Shown here in pieces: positions 1 to 8,399 of a stretch of 64,000 nucleotides of DNA. The first letter of the stretch is position 1. Every line of letters starts with the position of its first letter. The DNA is from Streptomyces mexicanus (GTDB taxonomy: Bacteria > Actinomycetota > Actinomycetes > Streptomycetales > Streptomycetaceae). The notes below the pieces were generated by a model. It did not search any database and was not told the DNA's origin. It was given only the letters and a program-made list of their open reading frames with translations. The stretch lies in the NCBI RefSeq assembly GCF_902506575.1, contig NZ_LR732544.1:2617862-2681861 (forward strand), given 5' to 3'. Position numbers and translations under genes: made by a program.

Positions 1-119
1 AACGTAGGACAACAGAGTGAGGAAACCTACGGGGAGATGTGGGCAGGAGTGGAAGTCATTTTTATAATGCGGCAACAACTGCCGCCTATCCACCCCCGAA
101 GGGGGTGGCGGGCGGCGTG
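1..119. other. contig-edge sequence of doubtful origin
   Basis: This stretch precedes a near-copy of the Nextera mosaic end. Its first about 80 bases are visibly less GC-rich than the rest of the window. It contains a hairpin (CCACCCC and GGGGTGG around a short spacer) at about 90-109. I see no gene in it. It may be read-end or adaptor-derived noise, not the native upstream sequence of the first gene. Confidence 0.5.
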
Positions 120-138
120 AGGTGTGTATACGAGACAG
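120..138 (+). other. Nextera mosaic-end-like adaptor remnant
   Basis: The 19 bases AGGTGTGTATACGAGACAG match the Nextera transposon mosaic end at 17 of 19 positions. Read in frame from 122 the sequence gives MCIRDS, a peptide typical of adaptor contamination. The native sequence therefore probably begins at 139, inside the following gene. Confidence 0.8.
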
Positions 139-3100
139 CCGCCCGCCCCCCCCGCCGCCACCCCCGCCGCGCCCTCGGGCACCTCGCCGAAGGAGCCCGG
201 TGCCGCCCGGGTCCCGCTGCGCCTGCCCGGCCCGCGCTCCGGCGGGGACGGCGCGTACCGCGCCCTCCTCGCCCCCGCTCCCCCGATGCTGTCCCACCCG
301 CTGGCCCTGCAACGCGCGCTGCGCCCGCTCAAGCGCCGCGTTCCCGCGCCGGTGGGCCACGAACTGGACGAGGAGGCCACCGCCCACCGCATCGCCCGGT
401 TCGGCGCCGACCCGCGCTGGTGGCTGCCCGTGCTGCGGCCCGCCGCCGAACGCTGGCTCGCCCTGCACCTGGTGCACGACGCCGGCCCGACCATGCCGGT
501 GTGGCGTCCGCTGATCCGTGAACTGCGCACGGCGCTGGCCCAGTCCGGGGTGTTCCGCACCGTGGAGGTGCACCGGCTGGCCGCCGACGGCACGACGGGG
601 CCGGGCGGACCGGCCGCACCGCACGGCGACGGCCGCAGCGTCACCCTGCTGATCAGCGACTGCATGGGCCCGCAGTGGCGGGCCGGCCCGGCGGGCACCC
701 GCTGGTACCGCACCCTGCGCCGCTGGGCCCGGACGATGCCGGTGGCCGTGATACAGCCGCTGCCGGAGCGCCTGTGGCGCACCACGGCGCTGCCGGCCGC
801 CACCGCCCGGCTGTCCGCACCGGGCCGCGCGGCCCCCAACGCCGCCTACACCGTGGAGTTCAGCACCGCGGACCCCGCGCACGAGCCCGCGTCCGGCACG
901 CTGCCGCTGCCGGTCCTGGAGGCCACCTCTCCCTGGCTGGCGACCTGGGCACGGCTGGTGGCGTCCCCGGCGCGGATGGGGCTGACCGGATCGGTGGGCC
1001 TGCTCGCCCCCGAGCCGCCGCACGCCGCGCTGGACGCGGAGGGGCGCGGCGACGTGGACCGGCTCGACGCGGAGGAGCTGGGCCTGCGGTTCCGTTCCAT
1101 CGCCTCCCCGGAGGCCTTCCGCCTGGCCGGTCATCTGGCCGTCGGGCAGCCGCAGTTGCCGGTCATGCGGCTGGTGCAGGCGGCCGTCGAACCCGATCCG
1201 CGCCCGCAGCACCCGGCCGAGGTCATCCTCAGCGGGGTGCTGACCACCACCGCGGGCCCGCCCGGCTCGTACGCCTTCCGGCCCGGTGTGCGCGAGGTCC
1301 TGCTGCGCACCCTGCCGCACACGGCCCGCTCCCGCACGGCCGGACTGCTCGCCCGGGCCGGTCAGGTGATCGACGCCCGGGCGGGGGTCACGGCCGGCGA
1401 CTTCCGCGTGGTCGCCCCGGACGAGGCCGGCGACACCCACGCCGCCGGGGAACCGATCGCCGAGGTGGGCCGGGACAGCGTGCGCCGGCTCGGCGGGCGC
1501 GCGCCGCGCGAGCTGATCGGGGGACGGTACCGGCTGGTGCGGCAGCGGGGGCTGGGACGGCGCGTCTGGGAGGCGGTGGACGAACAGGAGGCGGGCCGGC
1601 GGGGCGTGGTGCACCTGTATCCGCCGCAGGAAGGCTCCCCGGCGCGGTTCCTGCGGGAGGCCGAGGTGCTGGCCGGGGTGCGCAGCCCGCAGGTGGCGTC
1701 GGTGCTGGACTTCGGCACCGACGCGCAAACCCCGTATCTGGTGGTGGAGTTCACCGACGGGGTCACCCTCACCGAGCTGCTGGCCACCAGCGGGGCGGGG
1801 GTGTCCTGCGCGGTGTTCGCGCGGGTGGTGTCCGACGGCGAGGCCGGGCTGCGGGCGCTGCACGCGCAGGGACTGGTGCGCGGTCAGCGGGGGCCGGAGG
1901 GGCTGCTGCTGCGTCCGGACGGCACCGTCGTCCTCAGCCGGTTCGCGCTGGGTGAGGAGTCGCTGGACAAGGACGCCGCGTGGGACCTGTTCCACTTCGG
2001 CCAGGAGATGCGCCGGCTCGCCTCCGAGGTGGACGTCCCCCCGGAGCACCGACGGCTGCTCGACCTGATCGACGCCGGCGACCTGGCCGAGGCGGCCGGC
2101 TACGCCCGCAGCCCGGAGCTGCGGGAGCGCACCCGGTGGGGGTTCGCCCTGCTCGGCCCCCTGCGGGTCACCCTGGGAGGGCGGGAGGTGCCGGGGCGGC
2201 TGTCGCCGGAGGCCAAGGCTCTGCTGTGCCTGCTGCTGCACCGGGCCGGACGGCGGGTCACCCACCGCGAGCTGGCCGAGGGCCTGTGGGAGCAGCCCCC
2301 GCCCGAGGACGCGGCCGCCGGCCACCTGCTGCGCCTGAGCCGCGAAGTGCGCCGCCTGCTCGGCCCCGGCACGGTGGCCGCGCTCTCCGACGGTTACGCG
2401 CTGCACGTACCCGGCGCCGACATCGACACGGAGGGGTGCGAGGTCCTCAGCGCCCGCACACCGAACCAGGATCCCGAGGCCCGGCGCCTGATGCTGCGAG
2501 AAGCCCTGGACCTGTTCCGAGGCGACCCCCTGGAGGAGATCCCCGGCCCGTTCGCCGCGCGCGAGCGCGCCCGGCTGCGTGCCCTGCGCACCCGGATCGC
2601 CGGCGCCCTGGCCGAACTCGGCGCCCCCGGCGCCGCGGTGGACGGCCCGCGTCCCGCCCGGCCCGTCGTCGTCTTCGAAGCCGACGGCCTCGGCGACCGG
2701 CACGACGACCTCACCCACGTGGTGACCCGGCTGATGTCCCGGGGGAACCTGGCGCCCGAGGCGTACGAGGTGCTGCCGCGCGCCGACGGGTGCGTCGTCC
2801 TCACCGAGCCCGGCGCCTATGTGCTGCCGGTCCTGGTCGCCGTGGTGCGCGGGCTGCCGGAGGCGGTGGCGGACCTGGCGGAGGTGTCCCGGCTGCGCGT
2901 GACGTTCTGGCACGAGCCCCGGTCCGCGCAGGAGGCGGGGGCCGACGTGCCCGAGCGGGTGCGGCACGTCCTGGACCGGGCCGCCGCGGACCTGGTGGTC
3001 GTGGTCTCCCCGACGCTGTACGAGCAGTACACGCGCAGTTCGGCGGCGCTCGGCCCGGAACGGTTCCAGCCGCTGCGCACCGCGCCGGGCACGGATCCGC

Positions 3101-4368
3101 TCGCCTGGTACTGCCGGCTGCCCCGTACCGCGGACGCCACCGAACGGGACCTGGTGCGCGGCCCGTTCACCACCGCCGACCTGACCGCGCTCGGCCCGGG
3201 CGAGCCCGGCCGTACGGCGATCGTGCACACGCTGCCCGACGGGTCGGCCGCCGTCCTCGACCCCGCCGCGGTGCGGGGCGCGCGCCACGGGCGCCCGGCG
3301 ACGTACTACGAGGTGGACCTGACCGTGCACCGGGCCGGTGACCTGCTGACGCTGCCCGCCTCCGGCGGGAACCGGTTCACGGCCACGGTGGAACTGTCCT
3401 GGCACGTCGAGGACCCGGTGGCCTTCGTGCGCGGGCGGATCTCCGACGTCGCCGGCGTGCTCTTCGACCACTTCGCCAAGGAGGCCGCCGCGGTGACGCG
3501 CCGCCACCTGCCCTACCGGGCCCGCGCGGCGGCGCAGGCGGTGGACGCGGCGCTGCGGGAGTGGCCGGTGCCGGGCCTGGCGGTGACGCACTCGGTGCAG
3601 CTGGCGCCCGCACGGCCCTCCGGCCGCACCGGACGCCGGGCGGGGCGCGGCGAGCCGTCGCTGCCCGCCCTGCTGGACAACGCCCGGACCGTGCTGATCG
3701 GCTTCGACGGCCCGGTGACGACGCTGTTCTCGGCCCCGGCCGCCCGTCAGGCCGCGCTGGAGCTGCTGCGGCTGGTCGCGGAGCACCGCGATCCGCAGCA
3801 GGCGCTGAGCGGACGGCCGCTGCTGCGGGACAAGGGCCGCTCCTCCGTGGCGCCGGGCTCCTTCGTCCATCCGCTGCAGGTACTGCGCGCCTTCGCGGAC
3901 CAGGGTGTGGCGCCCGCCCTGCGCGAGCGCCTGGACCGGATCGAGCTGGACGCCGCGGCGAACAGCCCGCTCAGCGCGCAGGCGTTGTCCCTCGTGCGCG
4001 CCCTGGACGCCGCCGGCCGCCGGGTGTCGGTGGTCACGGACGTCAGCGAGCGGGCCGTCCACCGCGTCCTGGACCGGCACGGGCTGCCGCTGGCGGGGGT
4101 GCACGGCCGCGGCCCGGACCTGACCCGGCTCATGCCGGAGCCGGACCGCCTGCGGCACGCCCTGGACGCGGCCGTGCCGCCGGCGCCGCCGGACGCGGCC
4201 CTGCTGGTGTCGTCGTCACCGGCCGAGCTGACCGCCGCCCGCCGCCTGGGCCTGCCCTGCGTCGGTTACGTGTCCCGGCACGCCGCCGAGGAGCAGCTGC
4301 TCGCGGCGGGCTGCGACGCCACCGTCTTCTTCTACGAGCCGCTGCTGCACGCCGCCCGTTCCCTGTGA
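139..4368 (+). CDS. SAV_2336-type multidomain protein, 5' partial
   Basis: About 1,409 codons are present. The true start is missing because the reading frame runs into adaptor sequence at 138. Domains by position: (1) about 410-800, a von Willebrand-like N-terminal region of the SAV_2336 kind, with a degenerate metal site (HDAGPTMPVW). (2) about 1510-2100, a Ser/Thr kinase fold whose catalytic residues are gone: VVHL where the lysine should be, RGQRGPEGLLL for the HRD loop, and no DFG. (3) about 2130-2640, a winged helix plus helical bundle like the BTAD/SARP activators. (4) about 2650-3060, an alpha/beta region that resembles a nucleotide-cyclase fold. (5) about 3300-3600, an SPFH/band-7-like segment. 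(6) about 3680-4365, a HAD fold with motif IGFDGPVT, where glycine replaces the nucleophilic aspartate. It looks like a regulatory scaffold built of pseudo-enzymes. The domain names are by eye, the kinase and winged helix being the surest. S. coelicolor has a kinase-annotated gene at the same place, upstream of mbl. Confidence 0.85.
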   Translation, partial: PPAPPAATPAAPSGTSPKEPGAARVPLRLPGPRSGGDGAYRALLAPAPPMLSHPLALQRALRPLKRRVPAPVGHELDEEATAHRIARFGADPRWWLPVLRPAAERWLALHLVHDAGPTMPVWRPLIRELRTALAQSGVFRTVEVHRLAADGTTGPGGPAAPHGDGRSVTLLISDCMGPQWRAGPAGTRWYRTLRRWARTMPVAVIQPLPERLWRTTALPAATARLSAPGRAAPNAAYTVEFSTADPAHEPASGTLPLPVLEATSPWLATWARLVASPARMGLTGSVGLLAPEPPHAALDAEGRGDVDRLDAEELGLRFRSIASPEAFRLAGHLAVGQPQLPVMRLVQAAVEPDPRPQHPAEVILSGVLTTTAGPPGSYAFRPGVREVLLRTLPHTARSRTAGLLARAGQVIDARAGVTAGDFRVVAPDEAGDTHAAGEPIAEVGRDSVRRLGGRAPRELIGGRYRLVRQRGLGRRVWEAVDEQEAGRRGVVHLYPPQEGSPARFLREAEVLAGVRSPQVASVLDFGTDAQTPYLVVEFTDGVTLTELLATSGAGVSCAVFARVVSDGEAGLRALHAQGLVRGQRGPEGLLLRPDGTVVLSRFALGEESLDKDAAWDLFHFGQEMRRLASEVDVPPEHRRLLDLIDAGDLAEAAGYARSPELRERTRWGFALLGPLRVTLGGREVPGRLSPEAKALLCLLLHRAGRRVTHRELAEGLWEQPPPEDAAAGHLLRLSREVRRLLGPGTVAALSDGYALHVPGADIDTEGCEVLSARTPNQDPEARRLMLREALDLFRGDPLEEIPGPFAARERARLRALRTRIAGALAELGAPGAAVDGPRPARPVVVFEADGLGDRHDDLTHVVTRLMSRGNLAPEAYEVLPRADGCVVLTEPGAYVLPVLVAVVRGLPEAVADLAEVSRLRVTFWHEPRSAQEAGADVPERVRHVLDRAAADLVVVVSPTLYEQYTRSSAALGPERFQPLRTAPGTDPLAWYCRLPRTADATERDLVRGPFTTADLTALGPGEPGRTAIVHTLPDGSAAVLDPAAVRGARHGRPATYYEVDLTVHRAGDLLTLPASGGNRFTATVELSWHVEDPVAFVRGRISDVAGVLFDHFAKEAAAVTRRHLPYRARAAAQAVDAALREWPVPGLAVTHSVQLAPARPSGRTGRRAGRGEPSLPALLDNARTVLIGFDGPVTTLFSAPAARQAALELLRLVAEHRDPQQALSGRPLLRDKGRSSVAPGSFVHPLQVLRAFADQGVAPALRERLDRIELDAAANSPLSAQALSLVRALDAAGRRVSVVTDVSERAVHRVLDRHGLPLAGVHGRGPDLTRLMPEPDRLRHALDAAVPPAPPDAALLVSSSPAELTAARRLGLPCVGYVSRHAAEEQLLAAGCDATVFFYEPLLHAARSL

Positions 4369-4680
4369 GCCACCGCACGACCGCGCGGTGACACGCCATC
4401 CGCTGGACGGCTGCCCGGTGACACGCGAACCGGTGGACGGCCGCGTGCCACACGCGACCGGCAGGCACAGCCGCACCGCACGTGACCGACCGGCACGACC
4501 GCGCGCCACACGAGACCGGAAGCCACAGCCGCACCGCACGTGACCGACCGGCACGGCAGTGTGCCGCACCTGACCGGCCGCACGGCCGCGCGCCGCACAC
4601 GACCGGCCCGCACGGATGTGTCGCTGCACCTCACCCGCCGCACGGCCGTGCAGCGACACGCCGGACGACGGCGAATACGC
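4369..4680. repeat. degenerate CACGACCG-rich repeat region
   Basis: This gene-free spacer between the multidomain gene and the Mbl-like gene is built of imperfect copies of short words such as CACGACCGG, CCGCACG and GTGACAC. The clearest unit is a 32-bp exact direct repeat at 4466-4497 and 4524-4555, with a 58-bp period. A related array lies at about 8925-9011. I see no coding potential with typical Streptomyces codon pattern. Function is unknown: it could be slippage-generated filler or a protein-binding array. Confidence 0.6.
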
Positions 4681-4751
4681 CCGTTCGGCCGCACCCCGGC
4701 CGGCCCCTCTCAGCGGGCGCCACCCGCACGGCCCCCGCAGGATGCCAAAGA

Positions 4752-4769
4752 GGCCGCCGTTCGGCGGCC
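4752..4769 (+). terminator. GC hairpin upstream of mbl-like gene
   Basis: A perfect 8-bp stem, GGCCGCCG and CGGCGGCC with a TT loop, sits 31 bp before the Mbl-like start codon. It may end transcription from the upstream gene or be a leader structure. There is no U-run. Confidence 0.4.
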
Positions 4770-4800
4770 GTCCCGGTCCGTGCTCTCGGGAGGATCTGCC

Positions 4801-5841
4801 ATGACCGCCAGTCTGGAGCAGTTGCGCCGCTGCCATGTCGCCGTCGACCTGGGGGCGGCCCGGACCCGTGTGTACGTCAAGGGCGAGGGGCTCGTCGTCG
4901 ACCAGCCCTCGGTCGCCGCCGTGAACACCCGCACCGGCGCGCTGATCGCCGTCGGCGAGCTGGCGGAGCGGATGACGGGCCGCACCCCGGACTACATCCG
5001 CGTGGTCCGCCCGGTCTCCGGCGGCACGGTCATCGACATCGAGATGGCCCAGCGCATGCTGCGGCACCTGATCGGGGACCGGATGCGCCGTTCACTGCGC
5101 CGCAAGGCGCCCCGGCTGCGGGCGGCGGCCTGCACCCCGCACGACGCCGACCCGCTGGCCCAGCGGGCGACGATCGAGACGCCGGTGGGTCTCGGGGCCC
5201 GCCGGGTGGAACTGGTCGACACGCTGATCGCGGCGGCCGTCGGCTGCGGGCTGCCCGTGGAACGCCCCGAGGCCACCATGATCATGGTGTGCGGGGCAGC
5301 GGCGACCCAGGTGGCCGTGTTGTCGCTGGGCTCGATCGTCACCGCCGAACGCATGCCCGTCGGCGGGGAGGCCGTGGACCGGGCGATCGTGCAGCACCTG
5401 CGCCGCGAGCGCGCGCTGGTGCTCCCCAGCCAGTCGGTACGGCCGCTGCAGGTGGCCCTGCACGGCACCGGGCTCACCGCGCACGGCCCGTCGGCCACCG
5501 AGATCCACGGCCGGGACGTGGCCACGGGTCTGGCCCGGTCGGTGGTGATCGACACCGCGGCGGTGCGGGAGGCCATCCAGACGCCGCTGACCGCCGTGCT
5601 GGACGGCATCTACAAGGTGCTGCGGGAGTGCCCGCCGGACCTGGTGGCCGACCTCGCCGACCGCGGGATCATGATGGTCGGCGGCTCCGCGCTGCTGCCG
5701 GGCCTGGACCAGATGCTGCGCGAGGCGACCGGCATGCCGGTGCACATCGCCGAACGGCCCGACGTGTGCGCGGTGCAGGGGCTGGGCGAGATGCTGGAGG
5801 GCCGCGTCGAGCCGCTGGTGCTGGATCCGCTCGGGGCGTGA
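4801..5841 (+). CDS. mbl: MreB/Mbl-family actin homologue
   Basis: This 346-residue protein belongs to the MreB/Mbl bacterial actin family, cytoplasmic ATPases that polymerise under the membrane. The phosphate-1 loop is visible at residues 16-28 (D16, DLGAARTRVY). The adenosine-binding segment near residue 291 (MMVGGSALLPGL) is also present. Length is normal for the family. The start is supported by GGGAGGA eight bases upstream. It stands alone, away from mreCD and the rod-shape operon, as expected for S. coelicolor Mbl (SCO2451), which acts in spore-wall and stress-related wall integrity. The phosphate loop is more divergent than in true MreB, so reduced or altered polymerisation is possible. 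Confidence 0.85.
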   Translation: MTASLEQLRRCHVAVDLGAARTRVYVKGEGLVVDQPSVAAVNTRTGALIAVGELAERMTGRTPDYIRVVRPVSGGTVIDIEMAQRMLRHLIGDRMRRSLRRKAPRLRAAACTPHDADPLAQRATIETPVGLGARRVELVDTLIAAAVGCGLPVERPEATMIMVCGAAATQVAVLSLGSIVTAERMPVGGEAVDRAIVQHLRRERALVLPSQSVRPLQVALHGTGLTAHGPSATEIHGRDVATGLARSVVIDTAAVREAIQTPLTAVLDGIYKVLRECPPDLVADLADRGIMMVGGSALLPGLDQMLREATGMPVHIAERPDVCAVQGLGEMLEGRVEPLVLDPLGA

Positions 5842-5868
5842 GGCCCTTGCCGCGCACGCGGCGGCGAA

Positions 5869-5882
5869 CCGCCGGCCGGCGG
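5869..5882. terminator. palindrome between convergent genes
   Basis: The perfect palindrome CCGCCGGCCGGCGG lies in the 45-bp gap between the convergent mbl-like and MEDS genes. It is a plausible bidirectional terminator without a U-run. Confidence 0.4.
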
Positions 5883-5886
5883 CTCC

Positions 5887-6822
5887 TCAGCGAGGGAACC
5901 AGGCGCGCACCGTGGTGCCGTCCTGTCCGGTGTGGATGCGGACGAGGTCGGCGACGAGGTTCACCAGCAGCAGGCCGCGGCCGCCGCGCTGGTCGCGGGG
6001 GACGGGCCGGCGCCCGGCCAGCGGATCGTCCAGCCGGCCGCCGTCGCGCACCTCGCACACCACGTGCCCGTCCTCGGCCCACACCCGCAGCTCGCCCGAA
6101 CCGCCGCCGTGCACCACGCTGTTGGTGGTCAGCTCGGCCGTGGCCAGGGCCAGGTCCTCCAGCGGCCTGCCGCTCAGCCCCAGCCGCTCCCCCTCGGCGG
6201 TGGCCACGTGCCGCGCCTGCGACAGGGTGGGGGCGGCGAAGGAGAACGTCAGCGCGTCCGGTGCCGCGGGCGACAGCGGCTCGTTGTAGCGGGCGACGAC
6301 GTGCTCGGGGGCGTAGGCCGCGCTGCGGTGCTGCCCGGCCGTGCCGGAGGGGATGACGACGGGGTGGGTGGCGTGGGCGTCCGCCAGGGCCCGCTCGTCC
6401 AGCCGCACGGCGTCGTACGGGCACAGGATGGTCACCTCACGGCCCTGGAAGGCGGCGTTGATCAGCGCCTCGTGCTGGGCGCAGGCCGGGTACTCGGCGG
6501 GCGTGCGCCCGGCCCAGACCGGCTCGCCGATGATCCGCACCCGGCGGCCGGCCGGCTGGGCGTCGGCGAAGGCGCGCAGCACCCCGGGGATGATCCGGCC
6601 GGGGGTGCGTCCGGCCTCGCGCATGTCGAGCAGGCGGACGGCGTCGGCGTCCGCGCCGAGCGCGTCCCGGATCAGCCGCAGGTTCTCACCGGGGACGGCC
6701 ACCGCCACCGGCTCGCCGGACTCCAGCCCGGCACGCACGAAGGGCACGGTGCCCGCGAGGTACTCCTGCTCGCCCCGGTAGAACAGGGCGGGATGGACGA
6801 AGGGCTCCGCGGTGGCGGTCAT
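5887..6822 (-). CDS. MEDS and HATPase anti-sigma regulatory kinase
   Basis: The protein has 311 residues. Residues 1 to about 165 form a MEDS-type sensor domain (HPALFYRGEQEYLAGTVPFV at the N-terminus). Residues about 195-311 form an RsbW-like GHKL ATPase with an N-box (ELTTNSVVHGG) and a glycine-rich lid (GGRGLLLVNLVAD). Such proteins act in partner-switching pathways: the ATPase binds or phosphorylates an anti-sigma antagonist or a sigma factor. Its start codon overlaps the stop of the STAS gene upstream by four bases (ATGA), so the two are translationally coupled and probably form a kinase/antagonist pair. The sensory ligand of the MEDS domain cannot be told from sequence. Confidence 0.85.
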   Translation of the reverse strand: MTATAEPFVHPALFYRGEQEYLAGTVPFVRAGLESGEPVAVAVPGENLRLIRDALGADADAVRLLDMREAGRTPGRIIPGVLRAFADAQPAGRRVRIIGEPVWAGRTPAEYPACAQHEALINAAFQGREVTILCPYDAVRLDERALADAHATHPVVIPSGTAGQHRSAAYAPEHVVARYNEPLSPAAPDALTFSFAAPTLSQARHVATAEGERLGLSGRPLEDLALATAELTTNSVVHGGGSGELRVWAEDGHVVCEVRDGGRLDDPLAGRRPVPRDQRGGRGLLLVNLVADLVRIHTGQDGTTVRAWFPR

Positions 6823-7190
6823 GATGGCGACACCTCGATCCCGGGCAGCCCGGGCCAGAACATCTGCAGTATCCGGGACAGGGCGGACGGCGGCTGGTGG
6901 AGCACGATCCGGCGGCCCGGCGGCAACCGCCGGACCGTTTCCGCGAGGACACCGGCACCGGCGACGTCGACGAAGGTCAGGGCGGCGAGTTCCAGGTGGA
7001 ACACGTCCTCACCCTCGTCCACCGCGTGCTCCAGGGCCCGGGTCCAGGTCGCGCGCGTGACCAGGTCCACCTCGCCCGCCGCGCGCAGACCGGCCCGCCG
7101 CGGCAGCGGCGACACCGTCAGCCGCGCCGGCGTTGCCTCCGGCACGGCGGCGACGCGCGGAGCCGAGCCCCTGCGGTCGGATTCGCCCAC
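6819..7190 (-). CDS. STAS-domain anti-sigma factor antagonist
   Basis: This 123-residue protein begins with GTG, chosen because AGGGA lies upstream at correct spacing and because codon pattern degrades further upstream. The STAS fold covers about residues 20-115, with the core LELAALTFVDVAGAGVL. The residue that is normally a phosphorylatable serine or threonine (D-S/T-x-G) is here in the context DVAGAG, that is, alanine. It may therefore not be controlled by classical phosphorylation. It is coupled by a four-base overlap to the MEDS-HATPase gene and is the likely direct partner of that kinase. It is divergent from the STAS-ANTAR gene. Confidence 0.8.
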   Translation of the reverse strand: MGESDRRGSAPRVAAVPEATPARLTVSPLPRRAGLRAAGEVDLVTRATWTRALEHAVDEGEDVFHLELAALTFVDVAGAGVLAETVRRLPPGRRIVLHQPPSALSRILQMFWPGLPGIEVSPS

Positions 7191-7484
7191 ACCGTCTCCC
7201 TGTGCTGTGTCGTCGCCCTTCCCGGACGGTCCTTTCCGGACGAGGAGCACAGTACGCCCCGCCGACCCGTCCGGTTTCCCGAAACCCTCGGGTCCAGTCG
7301 TCGGAAGAAGGCCGCCAGGTGTACTCCCTGGACGGCGGGGCAGGCGCAGGAGAGCACCGCCGGGACCGCCGGGGCCGCGGGATTCCGCACCGTCCACGGC
7401 CCGGGCCGACCGCAGCCCGGCGGCGACGGGGAACGCGGCGTCGTCGGACGCGCGGACACTGCCGGGGACGAACGAGGCGGGAAC
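7191..7484. other. divergent intergenic region, STAS / STAS-ANTAR
   Basis: These 294 bp separate two divergently read regulators and must hold promoters for both. Near 7270-7295 there is a GTTT followed by GGGT at roughly SigB-type spacing, but the -10 element is imperfect, so I do not call a promoter. No open frame with good codon usage is seen. Confidence 0.4.
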
Positions 7485-8279
7485 ATGATCTTGGGGGCAC
7501 TTCCACCCGTGGCACGACGGTTGCACACGCTTGCCGACGCCCTGGTCGTCGACGTCACCACGCACCCGGACGGCCGGGCCGTGCTCACCGTGCGCGGGGA
7601 GCTGGTGCACGGCTGCACGGACACCTTGGCCAAGACGCTGGCCCAACTGCCGCCCGGGGTGCGCCGGATCGACCTCCGGATGGCGGAGGTGAGGTTCATG
7701 GACACCGCGGGACTGGAGTTCCTGGCCGCCCTCCACGAGCACGGCAGGCGCCATCTGGTCCCGGTGACGGCGACGGGCTGGACGGGCCAGCCGCTGCGGA
7801 TCCTGGAACTCGCCGGCCTGGACACCACCGACCCCCTGAACCCGGCGACCGGCGAACCGGCCGACGGCCCCGTGGACGGACCTCCCGACGGCCCCGTCGA
7901 CGGATCTCCCGGCGGGCCGGACCCGGGCCTCACCGACCCCGCGCCCGCCGCCTTCTCCGCGGTGGCCGCGGAGCGGGCCGAACGGCTGACGCAGCTGCAG
8001 CAGGAGGTCGAACAGCTCCGCAGGGCGATCGCCTCCCGCCCGGTGATCGACCAGGCGCGCGGCATCCTGATGGCCGCCCACGTCTGCACCGCGCAGCAGG
8101 CCTGGGACATCCTCCGGGTGGCGTCCCAGCGCTCCAACACCAAGCTGCGCACGGTGGCCGCCGCTGTCACCGAGGGTGCCCGGCCGGGCGGTACGCCGCC
8201 ACCGGAGGAGATCCGTACGGCCCTGCGCACGGCGGTCGCCCTCACCACCTCCGGCACCACCGCGCCCCCGGCACCGTGA
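7485..8279 (+). CDS. STAS-ANTAR fusion regulator
   Basis: A 264-residue fusion. Residues about 15-115 are a STAS domain (RMAEVRFMDTAGLEFLAAL; the phospho-acceptor position is threonine, DTAG). Residues about 120-150 are a low-complexity linker built of PVDG/PPDG repeats. Residues about 165-240 are a coiled coil leading into an ANTAR domain (SRPVIDQARGILMAAHVC, then QAWDILRVASQRSN). ANTAR domains bind RNA tandem hairpins and antiterminate transcription when dimerised. The fusion suggests that antisigma-type partner switching directly gates RNA binding. The start was chosen at ATG 7485 with GGCGGG just upstream; the open frame extends further 5' but without Streptomyces-like codon usage. It is divergent from the STAS/kinase pair, a plausible input. 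Confidence 0.8.
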   Translation: MILGALPPVARRLHTLADALVVDVTTHPDGRAVLTVRGELVHGCTDTLAKTLAQLPPGVRRIDLRMAEVRFMDTAGLEFLAALHEHGRRHLVPVTATGWTGQPLRILELAGLDTTDPLNPATGEPADGPVDGPPDGPVDGSPGGPDPGLTDPAPAAFSAVAAERAERLTQLQQEVEQLRRAIASRPVIDQARGILMAAHVCTAQQAWDILRVASQRSNTKLRTVAAAVTEGARPGGTPPPEEIRTALRTAVALTTSGTTAPPAP

Positions 8280-8399
8280 GCCCGGGCGCGTCGGCCCGAT
8301 AAGTCGGGGCACGACGAGGCGACGACGTGCTTCGCGCGGCGTTCGGGGGTACCCGGCAGGCGAGTGACGACCGTCCCCCGTCCGCCAGGAGCCACCACC

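Noticed and set aside
122-514. Apparent protein beginning MCIRDS
   Set aside because: The first residues come from the Nextera mosaic end, and the rest is an out-of-frame reading of the SAV_2336-type gene.
4466-4555. Two 32-bp direct repeats considered as a CRISPR array
   Set aside because: Only two exact copies occur, the spacer is itself repeat-like, and no cas genes are present.
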